Shown: positions 56,618 to 64,000 of the stretch, piece by piece
How positions within the stretch are numbered: position 1 is the first letter of the stretch
Layout: every line of letters starts with the position of its first letter
Origin: Pseudomonas coleopterorum
GTDB lineage: Bacteria; Pseudomonadota; Gammaproteobacteria; Pseudomonadales; Pseudomonadaceae
Length of the DNA stretch: 64,000 nucleotides
NCBI RefSeq assembly: GCF_900105555.1
Contig: NZ_FNTZ01000001.1
Coordinates: forward strand, 2,480,001 to 2,544,000
Direction of reading: 5' to 3'
The notes under the pieces: generated by a model
What the model saw: only the letters and a program-made list of their open reading frames with translations
The model's database searches: none
Told to the model about the DNA's origin: nothing
Position numbers and translations under genes: made by a program

Positions 56618-59146
56618 TCACCGCTCAGCCACGCGGTCCAGTTCATCAATCAGCTGCTGAGCGCTTTGTTTCCACGTCAGCCATGGCATTTCATCGGAAC
56701 GCGGATGCTTGCTCTCCTGATACAGGGCCAACCAGTCAGCCAGCCTATCTGCGATCTCCTGAGTCTCGGTCCCTTCGAAGTAGTACGCATACTCCCCCGC
56801 CACTTCGCGAAACACCGCCAGATCTCGCGCGAAGATCGGCAGGTTGTACTGTGCGGCCTCGATCAGGGGCAGGCCGAAGCCTTCACCATAGGAGGCGGCC
56901 ACTAGGCAGTCGGCCTCATTGTAGAGATGCTCAAGGTATTCATCGCTCACACCTTCCAGCCACAGCAAACGTTTACCCAACTCCGCATGCCCGGTCAGGC
57001 GCGCCGCCAGCTCGTCAACCAGCCAGCCGTGCTTGCCTACGATGATCAAGTTGGCGTTATGACCTGCCTTCCACAGCAGTTCGAAGGCGTCCAAAGCCTG
57101 CGCATGACCCTTACGGGGCTCAAGCGTGCCCACCATGAGAAAGCTGGGGGAAGGACTAAGGGATTCGATACGCAACCCCGGACTTTCAGGCACGCCAGTG
57201 GACGGCATCGATTGATCGATGTCCGCACCAAGGTGGAACGCGCCGATATGGAAAGGCCGACTGCGCTCTGGCGCATTCTCGACCAACCACTCGCGCAGCT
57301 CATCGGCCACCGCGTGGGAAATACACATCGCACCGTCGTAATGCGCGACGGCGTTAATCCACTTGATGTAGTGCGCCTGCAGGCTTTCCACGAAGCAATG
57401 CGGTAATTGCAGGATAAGCAGGTCGTAGACTACGAAGAAGATGCTGACGCCATGCGCACGCATCGTATCGAGGTAGGACTGCTTGTGAGGCAGTACATCC
57501 ATCAGCAGGTCCAGGCAGATGTAGACGTCGCCGGCGCGGTAGCTTATCGCTTCGTCGATTTCGGCTTCGCTGGCTTCTTTGCCCAGGAACATCGTGGTGA
57601 ACTTGGCCGCATAGCGGTAGAACGGCTCACCGGCTTTTGTGTACACGGGCTTGACGACGTAGCCTGCTGGGGCGTTGGTCAGCCATTCCAGAAGAATGCT
57701 GCGCACGACGCGCTGGATGCCGCTTTTGCCGTCGTGCTTGCACAGCTCGGAGATGTCCACGAACAAGGTCGGTTTTTCGCTGACGCCCTGAATCGAATAG
57801 TCGATGGCCTTGGCAAGGAGCGAAACGTCCACTGCCCTGTTGCTCAGGTGCCCGGTCGCAGCCAAAGCATCTACCAAGGCCTGAGTGGCGTCGATCTGTG
57901 TGGTTGCCGTTGCTGCAGGTTTGTCCGAGCGCTCCAACGCCATCTCGAACGCCGCTATGGCTGCCTTGCCGCTGAGATCCCACGAGAATGCCTGAGAACG
58001 TTCCAGGCCATGCGCGGCCAGTGCTGCGCGGAACTCATCGTCCACCAGTGCCTGACGCAGCTTTCTGGCGATGGCCGAAATGTCGAATGGATCGAACATC
58101 GCTTCCTTCCAGCCGATCACTTCCGGAACGCTGGAAGTGTTCGCGCCGATTACCGGAGCTCCGCACTTCATGGCCTCCAGAGGAGGCAGACCGAAGCCCT
58201 CGTGCCAGGAAGGAAACACGTACAGTCGGCACATGCTGTAAAGGGCCACCAGCTCTTCGTCGGTGATGTAGCCGGTGAAGATCAGGTCCGAATTACCCAG
58301 GCCCTGTGCGCGCGCCAGCGTCTTGTAGCTGTTGATGTGGTACTCGGGCATCTTCCCGGCGAACACCAGCTGAATATCGCCCAGCTCCGCCTTGATGTTG
58401 GCGAACGCCTTGATCAGTTGGGGCAGGTTCTTGCGGTCGTCAGCGCCGCCGGAATAGAGCACGAACTTGTCATGCAGAGCGAACTTCTTCACGACGGCCG
58501 CGCGCTCGTCGAGACTGAGTGAAATAGGTCGGAACACATCGTCGGCCGCAGTCGATACATTGACGATGTCAGACTCGTTCAGCGGCAACAGTGATAGCGC
58601 CTCATCCCGGGCGAACTCGGAAATCGACAACAGCAGATCGTATTGCTTGAACGCTTCTACCTTTTCCAGGTAGTGCCGCTTGTAGCCGGGGTTGGGATCC
58701 AGATACTGCTTGGTGCTGACCAGAGGAATGAGGTCGTACAGCGTCGCACTCACCACTGCACCGGTATCCAGTGTCGGACTGCCAATCGCGGCATCGTCGA
58801 TATAACCTTCTACGGCGCTGGTCACGTGAACGACGTCAGGCTGCAGATCATCGATGCAGGCCTGGCGAATCAACTCCGCCACTTGCCGCCGCGCGGCATT
58901 GGCAGGGTCACGATCACTCACCGGACCTTCTGCGTACCAGACGCGGATATGACTCTGCGGCAACAACCCGACGAAGGCGGCGCGGATGTTCTCGATGCTC
59001 TCGCTGAGCATGCCGTTGAGTACCAGAAACACTTCGTGCTCACCGCGGTTGCGGGCGATGCCCTGCGCGAGTGACAGACTGTAACGCCCAATACCTCTGA
59101 AACGACTTTCAGTTTGCGCACCCTGCATGTCAATTACGATACGCAT
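56618..59146 (-). CDS. Tandem-GT4 polymerase (WbdA/WbpX-like) for the D-rhamnan/mannan chain
   Basis: 842 aa with two complete GT4 units. Unit 1 (about 1-405): MRIVIDMQGAQTESRFRGIG start, YSGGADDRKNLPQLIKAF, and HEGFGLPPLEAM (316-326). Unit 2 (about 460-840): PTLFVDISELCKHDGKSGIQ start, MVGTLEPRKGHAQALDAF, and YGEGFGLPLIEAA. Two-headed GT4 enzymes polymerise mannan or rhamnan O-chains before ABC export. It follows the methyltransferase gene directly (stop and start adjacent) downstream of wzm-wzt, the order seen in O8/O9-like loci. The exact linkages cannot be read from sequence. Confidence 0.87.
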   Translation of the reverse strand: MRIVIDMQGAQTESRFRGIGRYSLSLAQGIARNRGEHEVFLVLNGMLSESIENIRAAFVGLLPQSHIRVWYAEGPVSDRDPANAARRQVAELIRQACIDDLQPDVVHVTSAVEGYIDDAAIGSPTLDTGAVVSATLYDLIPLVSTKQYLDPNPGYKRHYLEKVEAFKQYDLLLSISEFARDEALSLLPLNESDIVNVSTAADDVFRPISLSLDERAAVVKKFALHDKFVLYSGGADDRKNLPQLIKAFANIKAELGDIQLVFAGKMPEYHINSYKTLARAQGLGNSDLIFTGYITDEELVALYSMCRLYVFPSWHEGFGLPPLEAMKCGAPVIGANTSSVPEVIGWKEAMFDPFDISAIARKLRQALVDDEFRAALAAHGLERSQAFSWDLSGKAAIAAFEMALERSDKPAATATTQIDATQALVDALAATGHLSNRAVDVSLLAKAIDYSIQGVSEKPTLFVDISELCKHDGKSGIQRVVRSILLEWLTNAPAGYVVKPVYTKAGEPFYRYAAKFTTMFLGKEASEAEIDEAISYRAGDVYICLDLLMDVLPHKQSYLDTMRAHGVSIFFVVYDLLILQLPHCFVESLQAHYIKWINAVAHYDGAMCISHAVADELREWLVENAPERSRPFHIGAFHLGADIDQSMPSTGVPESPGLRIESLSPSPSFLMVGTLEPRKGHAQALDAFELLWKAGHNANLIIVGKHGWLVDELAARLTGHAELGKRLLWLEGVSDEYLEHLYNEADCLVAASYGEGFGLPLIEAAQYNLPIFARDLAVFREVAGEYAYYFEGTETQEIADRLADWLALYQESKHPRSDEMPWLTWKQSAQQLIDELDRVAER

Positions 59147-60676
59147 TCAGTTCTGGTCCTTCGTCATGGCTTGCATCAGGGCGCGCTCGATATGGCGGCC
59201 CCGCTCTGTCAACGGCGCGTGATCGATGACGCCGTGTTGTGGGTCAGCTGCGTTGTGTACCGCCTCGGCGTGGGCTGCTTGCTGGTACAACTGGCGCAGC
59301 TTGGCGGTGAGTCGTGGGTTGCGGTCGAGAAACGCTATCACCGGCCGATGGATCGCGGGCCGACGGGCCACCCAAAGGCGCGCGTGCGGCGCGACCTTGC
59401 GCAGTGTGCGACCAGTTGCAGATTTTCCGGACTGAAACGGCCAGTGCATCGCTTCCACCAATGCGCGAAAGGGTGCCGTGACGCGCCACGAAGTACTGGA
59501 ATGCACAGCTTGCAGCTGTTGCTCGTAGGCCGTAGCTCGCAGGTACCAATGGTGAGCATTACCCAGTGAGGCATTGAGCTCAGCCCTGACTTGTTCAGTC
59601 TGCGCCATCGCGTCGCTGTAGCTCTGTTGAACGTTATTCATTCCGGTCTGCAAGCCTGAGCAATGCTGCTGCAAACTGAGAATGCTTTGATTGAAACGCT
59701 CCTGTTGCGCCATCACTTCAGCATTGAAACGCAGTTGCAGCGCTTCAGCCTCTTCACTAAAGCGCTGATGCTGGGCTTCCGTCGTTTCGCTGAAACGCTC
59801 CTGCAGCAACGCTATTTGCTCCACATGATGCGCCTGCATACGATCCATCAGGTCCTGCAACCCATCACGGGTTACGAATTCTTCCCGAGCGGTGGCCAAC
59901 CCACCTTCTATACCCTTCAATCGTCGCTCCAGCGCTTTATCATAACGAACTGCCAATTGGTCCAGGGAGACGCCGTAGGCGGCGTCGAATACAGCGTTGA
60001 ATGCCTCGAGTTGCTCGGGTAGAGCCTGCTTCTGGCCTACCACCGCATAGTCGGGACTGGTTCCGGACAGAACATCCCACACGCCGACTTTGGTCTCGTC
60101 GTCGCGCAACTCGGCGCGCTCCTGCAGCCGTACGATTTTGGACTTTGCAAACCCAGCGTGCTCGGCGAGAAACGACAGCAGCAAGTTAGGCAAAGGCCGC
60201 TCGTGGGTCGGGTCCAGGTAGAAGGAATTGGTACCCACTACCAGACTCTCGGCATTGGGTGTTTCCAGAATCAACAAACCAGCCGGGCGCAGGACGCGCA
60301 GTGCCTCGGCGACGAGCTCCTGCAACACAGGAAATGGAATGTGCTCGGCGATGTGGAACCCGGTTACCGCAATCAAACTGTTGTCGGGTAGCTCCTTCAG
60401 GGCGGCCAGGGCATCGACGTTGCGCGCTGGCAGGTCAAGAGCCTGACAGGCTTCGAGCATACCTTCGTCCAGATCCACGCCGGTCGGCGCATAGCCCTCG
60501 GCAACCAGCAATTCCAGCCACTCACCGCGACCGCAACCCAGGTCCAGAACGGGATAATCCTGATACAGGCTCTTGAGCGGAGACAGGAACGGCAGATAGG
60601 CTTTCAGTCGTTCGGTAATCAGTTCACGAGAGCCACGATAGCGGTCTTCGAAAGCGCGATAGAAACCGTCGTCCAT
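59147..60676 (-). CDS. SAM-dependent methyltransferase with long coiled coil (WbdD-like chain terminator, no kinase)
   Basis: 509 aa from the ATG at 60676, which shares a base with the wzt stop (TAATG). Methyltransferase domain about 1-215: YPVLDLGCGRGEWLELL (42-57) and TGVDLDEGM, then LILETPNAESL. A predicted coiled coil runs about 265-390 (Glu/Gln-rich, repeated RFSE/RFNAE/RFNQ units). The SSTSWRVTAPFR motif (about 393-404) and a basic C-terminal part follow. E. coli WbdD caps mannan chains with a methylating and a kinase domain and measures length by its coiled coil. Here no kinase is seen, so the cap would be methyl only. Confidence 0.85.
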   Translation of the reverse strand: MDDGFYRAFEDRYRGSRELITERLKAYLPFLSPLKSLYQDYPVLDLGCGRGEWLELLVAEGYAPTGVDLDEGMLEACQALDLPARNVDALAALKELPDNSLIAVTGFHIAEHIPFPVLQELVAEALRVLRPAGLLILETPNAESLVVGTNSFYLDPTHERPLPNLLLSFLAEHAGFAKSKIVRLQERAELRDDETKVGVWDVLSGTSPDYAVVGQKQALPEQLEAFNAVFDAAYGVSLDQLAVRYDKALERRLKGIEGGLATAREEFVTRDGLQDLMDRMQAHHVEQIALLQERFSETTEAQHQRFSEEAEALQLRFNAEVMAQQERFNQSILSLQQHCSGLQTGMNNVQQSYSDAMAQTEQVRAELNASLGNAHHWYLRATAYEQQLQAVHSSTSWRVTAPFRALVEAMHWPFQSGKSATGRTLRKVAPHARLWVARRPAIHRPVIAFLDRNPRLTAKLRQLYQQAAHAEAVHNAADPQHGVIDHAPLTERGRHIERALMQAMTKDQN

Positions 60677-61890
60677 TACTTGCACTCCACAGTCGGCGGC
60701 ATCCACGCCAGGCCCACAAAAGTACTCTTCGACATATTGACTACGTTGAACACCAGAGCGAGGTCGCGCCACTCGTAGTTGTCGGCGATATGACTGTCGG
60801 TAGCATGCAGGGCCACAGCCACCGAATAGGACCCGACACCCAGACTGGCCCTGAAGGAAAACTTGTAAGAGAGCGTATCGCCCTCGCTCAGATGAGTTCG
60901 AACACACTCGAGGTGGTGCGTGTTAGTGCCGAATACATCCTGACCAAGACGGTCCTTGATGACATAGCCGACGACCAGCTCCGGCAACTCGGCGTTGACC
61001 TTGACGTTCACGGTCAGGCACACATCGTCGCCTACGGCCACGTACTCGACCGGAGCACCTTCGCTGTTGTAGAGCGCTACGCTATCGATGACTGCCTTGC
61101 CGCTGCCCGAACGCGTTTGCACGCCGCCGTCTGCCAAGGTCTGCACTTCGACGGTAGAGTTTTCCTTCTGGGCGATGATGGCGTTGTAGTAGTCCATCAC
61201 CTCCTCTGGCGAGCCGTCCTTGATGACGGTGCCGCCCTCCAGCAGGATCGCCCGGTTGCACAGCGCCTGGATGGCACCGCGATCGTGGGAAACGATCAGC
61301 AGCGTCGTGCCGGCTTTCTGGAACTCCTTGATGCGCCCGAAGCTCTTGTGCTGGAAATAGCTGTCGCCTACCGACAAGGCCTCATCAATGATCAGGATCT
61401 CGGGGCGGAACGCGGTGGCCACGGAAAACGCCACGCGCATCTGCATGCCGCTGGAGTACATGCGCACGGCCTGGTCGAAGTACTCGCCGATCTCGGCGAA
61501 GGCTTCGATGTCTTCAATGACGCCATCGATCTGGGCTGTGTTGAAACCCATCAAACCGGCTGCGTGGTAAACGTTCTGCCGTCCGGTGAGTTCGGCGTTG
61601 AAGCCCATGCCCAACTCGAGAATCGCGGCTATGCGCCCGTTCACCTGCACCTTGCCTTCGGTCGGTTGCAGCGTGCCGGTGATCATCTTCAACAGCGTGG
61701 ACTTGCCAGCACCGTTCTGGCCCACGATGCCGATCGCTTCACCCGCCTCGATATTGAAGCTGATGTGCTTGAGTACCCAGTGTTCCTGGCTCGCGCTAAC
61801 CGGCAGATAGAACCAGCGCGCTAGGCGCTGCCATTCCGAACGATAGGTGCGGTAGGCCTTGCCTACGTTGGTGACTGCAAGAAGAGTCAT
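60676..61890 (-). CDS. wzt: O-antigen ABC exporter ATP-binding protein with carbohydrate-binding C-domain
   Basis: 404 aa. Nucleotide-binding domain about 1-240: Walker A GQNGAGKST (57-65), YSSGMQMRVAF signature, ILIIDEALSVGD Walker B, VSHD H-loop. C-terminal Wzt domain about 265-400 is a beta sandwich (VSLYNSEGAPVEYVAVGD-like strands, VNVKVNAELPELVVGYVI) of the kind that recognises the capped end of the O-chain before export. Overlaps wzm by 4 bases (ATGA) and the methyltransferase start by one base. Partner of Wzm. Confidence 0.95.
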   Translation of the reverse strand: MTLLAVTNVGKAYRTYRSEWQRLARWFYLPVSASQEHWVLKHISFNIEAGEAIGIVGQNGAGKSTLLKMITGTLQPTEGKVQVNGRIAAILELGMGFNAELTGRQNVYHAAGLMGFNTAQIDGVIEDIEAFAEIGEYFDQAVRMYSSGMQMRVAFSVATAFRPEILIIDEALSVGDSYFQHKSFGRIKEFQKAGTTLLIVSHDRGAIQALCNRAILLEGGTVIKDGSPEEVMDYYNAIIAQKENSTVEVQTLADGGVQTRSGSGKAVIDSVALYNSEGAPVEYVAVGDDVCLTVNVKVNAELPELVVGYVIKDRLGQDVFGTNTHHLECVRTHLSEGDTLSYKFSFRASLGVGSYSVAVALHATDSHIADNYEWRDLALVFNVVNMSKSTFVGLAWMPPTVECK

Positions 61891-62681
61891 AGCGAGTCCA
61901 CCATTTCTGCGGATGCCCGGCGGAACAGGAACAGCCCCAGCAGCATCAGGCCGACGGCAATCAGGAACGTCACGCCGATCTGCTGAAGATCAGGCGAAAC
62001 CTTGTAGACCAGCACATTGTGGTAGGCGGTGACGATGGGATACATCGGGTTGATGTCCAGCGTGCCTTTCAGGTAGTCGGGCACGATGTTGACCGAATAG
62101 ACGATGGGCGTGAACCAGAACCACACCTGCAAGATGATCGGAACCACTTGCCCGATGTCGCGCAGGAACACGTTCAATACGCCCAGCACCAGACCAATAC
62201 CAATGGCCAGTGCCACCACGGCAAACGTCAGGGGGATGAGCCAGAACATCTGGATATTGGGCGAGTGCCCCAACACCGCGAAGATGATCAGCACTGCGCC
62301 AAACAGCAGCAGGTTGTTCAGCAGGCACGAGCCCACGACGATGACGGGCAACGCAATACGCGGAAAGCGCATCTTCTTCATCAGGTTGCCCTGCTCGATG
62401 AACACCGTCAGGCAGCGCCCGACGATCTCCGCGAACAGGTTCCAGGCCAGGATCCCGGCAATCAGATACAGCGCGTAGGCGTACTTGTTGTCGATGCCCG
62501 GCAAGCGGGCGCCGAGCACGTTCGACAGGATGAGCGCGTAGATAGCGACCTGGGCCAGGGGATGAATGATCATCCAGAGGCCACCGAGTTTGCTGCGCGC
62601 AAAGCGCGCGACGAACTCGTTCTTGATGGAGGTGACGATGAAGCCTCTGTAGTCCCAGATGCCTCTTAACATGCCAAACAT
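61887..62681 (-). CDS. wzm: O-antigen ABC exporter permease
   Basis: 264 aa with six predicted membrane helices (ABC-2 type). FVARFARSKLGGLWMIIHPLAQVAIYALIL and NLMKKMRFPRIALPVIVV in pieces, and WFWFTPIVYSVNIVPDYLKG, are typical of Wzm/TagG-type exporters. It translocates the finished undecaprenyl-linked chain. Two bases after the mutase stop, so one operon. No Wzx flippase is needed for this pathway. Confidence 0.95.
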   Translation of the reverse strand: MFGMLRGIWDYRGFIVTSIKNEFVARFARSKLGGLWMIIHPLAQVAIYALILSNVLGARLPGIDNKYAYALYLIAGILAWNLFAEIVGRCLTVFIEQGNLMKKMRFPRIALPVIVVGSCLLNNLLLFGAVLIIFAVLGHSPNIQMFWLIPLTFAVVALAIGIGLVLGVLNVFLRDIGQVVPIILQVWFWFTPIVYSVNIVPDYLKGTLDINPMYPIVTAYHNVLVYKVSPDLQQIGVTFLIAVGLMLLGLFLFRRASAEMVDSL

Positions 62682-62683
62682 AA

Positions 62684-64000
62684 TTATCCTTTGATCAAAC
62701 GCTCAATCTCAGCGACACGCTGAGCCACCAATTCTTCGCTGCCGCGGCTTTCCACGTTCAGGCGCAGCAATGGCTCGGTGTTCGAACCCCGCAGGCTGAA
62801 GCGCCAGTCGGCGAACTCGACGCTGATGCCGTCGGTACGGTCGACGCTGGGGTTCTGGGCGGTGTAGAACGCCAGGATCTTCTCGATGGAGCCTTTAACG
62901 TCGGCGACTTCGTAGTTGATCTCGCCGCTGCACGGGAACGCTGCGATGCGCTCGTCCACCAGTTGGGCCAGGGTCTTGCCGGTGACGCTCATCAACTCGG
63001 CGACCAGCAGCCACGGGATATTGCCGCTGTCGCAGTAGGCGAAGTCGCGGAAATAATGGTGGGCGCTCATCTCGCCGCCGTACACGGCGTCTTCGGCGCG
63101 CATGCGCTCCTTGATGAAGGCGTGGCCGGTCTTGCTCTGGATGGCAACGCCGCCGGCGGCCTCGACCTGTTCGATGGTATTCCAGGTCAGGCGCGGGTCG
63201 TGGATGATCTTGCTGCCGGGGTGCTTCTTCAGCAGCATTTCAGCCAACAGACCGACGAGGTAGTAACCCTCGATGAAGCGGCCCTTGTCGTCGAAGAAGA
63301 AGCAACGGTCGAAGTCGCCGTCCCAGGCGATACCCATGTCGGCGCCGTTTTCCAGCAAGGCCTTGCGGGTCAGCTCGCGGTTCTCCGGCAGCAGCGGGTT
63401 GGGCACGCCGTTGGGGAAGTTGCCGTCTGGCTCGCCGTTAATGACGATCAGTTCCAGTGGAAGCTTGGCTTTGAGCAGCTCGATGGTCGGGCCGACTGCG
63501 CCGTTACCCGGATCGGCCAGGACCTTGAGCGGCTTGAGCGATTTGACGTCGATGTAGGTGAGCAGGTGCTCGATGTAGGCGCTCTTGTCGAACACTTCGC
63601 GAACGTGGCCTGCAGTGGCTGCCTTGTCGTCGAAGTTACCGGCTTCCACGCGGGCGCGAATGGCATCGAGGCCCGTGTCGCCGCTGATCGGCTTGGAGTG
63701 CTCGCGCACCAGTTTCATGCCGTTGTAACCCTTGGGGTTATGGCTGGCGGTGATCATGATGCCGCCATCGGCCTTGAGGTGGCTGGTGGCGAAGTAGACT
63801 TCTTCGGTGCCGCACAGGCCCAGGTCGAGTACATCGGCGCCCGCCTCGGTGAGGCCCTTGATCAGGGCAGCGGCCAGGCCTGGGCTTTCCAGGCGCATGT
63901 CGCGACCGACCACATAGGCCTTGCCATGCAGCTCGGACACCAGCGCACGACCGATACGGTAGGCGATGTCGTCATTGAGGTCGGCGGGAACCTGGCCGCG
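62684..64000 (-). CDS. manB: Phosphomannomutase/phosphoglucomutase (ManB/AlgC-like), cut by the window edge
   Basis: 439 codons are visible; the reading frame stays open to base 64000, so the N terminus is missing (visible start RGQVPADLNDDIAYRIGRA). Four-domain phosphohexomutase: IMITASHNPKGYNGMK phosphoserine loop, DGDFDRCFFFDDKG metal loop, GGEMSAHHYFRDFAYCDSG sugar loop, and RGSNTEPLLRLNVE phosphate loop. It converts mannose 6-phosphate to mannose 1-phosphate for GDP-mannose, the source of GDP-D-rhamnose. It heads the wzm-wzt operon, and a GDP-mannose pyrophosphorylase (wbpW type) may lie beyond the edge. Confidence 0.92.
   Translation of the reverse strand, partial: RGQVPADLNDDIAYRIGRALVSELHGKAYVVGRDMRLESPGLAAALIKGLTEAGADVLDLGLCGTEEVYFATSHLKADGGIMITASHNPKGYNGMKLVREHSKPISGDTGLDAIRARVEAGNFDDKAATAGHVREVFDKSAYIEHLLTYIDVKSLKPLKVLADPGNGAVGPTIELLKAKLPLELIVINGEPDGNFPNGVPNPLLPENRELTRKALLENGADMGIAWDGDFDRCFFFDDKGRFIEGYYLVGLLAEMLLKKHPGSKIIHDPRLTWNTIEQVEAAGGVAIQSKTGHAFIKERMRAEDAVYGGEMSAHHYFRDFAYCDSGNIPWLLVAELMSVTGKTLAQLVDERIAAFPCSGEINYEVADVKGSIEKILAFYTAQNPSVDRTDGISVEFADWRFSLRGSNTEPLLRLNVESRGSEELVAQRVAEIERLIKG

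Overview
The window reads as a chromosomal segment of a Pseudomonas of the putida/fluorescens type. The evidence is the GC-rich core coding style, a Pseudomonas-type galactonate operon, a wbpV-wbpL-wbpM O-antigen initiation block with an adjacent comEA, a D-rhamnan (A-band/CPA-like) LPS locus, and two families of short extragenic palindromes in many intergenic gaps. From memory, the gene order from about 19 kb to the right edge resembles the PP_1776-PP_1805 region of P. putida KT2440. I could not check this here.

Left part (1-14.4 kb), housekeeping and catabolism: an EfeO/EfeB/EfeM-type iron-uptake set (+); a secreted protein of unknown function (+); a complete D-galactonate operon dgoK-dgoA-dgoD-dgoT followed by an IclR regulator (all -); an MHS-type MFS transporter (-); a receiver-like protein that lacks the phosphoacceptor Asp (-); and a GT1 glycosyltransferase (+).

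Middle left (14.4-27.5 kb), LPS core and O-antigen: comEA; an O-antigen ligase/polymerase-like membrane protein; two GT2 genes flanking a hexapeptide acetyltransferase; then a minus-strand operon gmd-rmd-wbpY-wbpZ-wbpV-wbpL-wbpM. This operon makes GDP-D-rhamnose, starts the lipid-linked chain and adds early sugars.

Centre (27.9-49.3 kb): a type I secretion system (TolC-like, HlyD-like and ABC proteins, -) diverges from a small beta-rich protein and a Cys-free RTX-like/DUF4214 protein with highly biased codons, the likely exported product. Five very large or unusual glycosyltransferases, a GT-D-like protein with a TPR-like front end and UDP-glucose dehydrogenase follow on the + strand, in DNA that is visibly more AT-rich and uses rare codons. 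Three of these glycosyltransferases share a repeated GWA(x)D beta module, and one carries four copies of an FYR/Y-type module. I propose that this block is one surface-polymer or glycoprotein system.

Right part (49.9-64 kb): two GT-C-like membrane proteins, an acyltransferase-3, and a GtrB-like GT2 with an EamA/SMR-like small flippase form a likely periplasmic glycan-decoration set. A minus-strand operon follows: phosphohexomutase (cut by the window edge), wzm, wzt, a methyltransferase with a coiled coil (WbdD-like without the kinase) and a tandem-GT4 polymerase. These are the remaining D-rhamnan genes, so the A-band-type locus is split by about 29 kb of accessory DNA.
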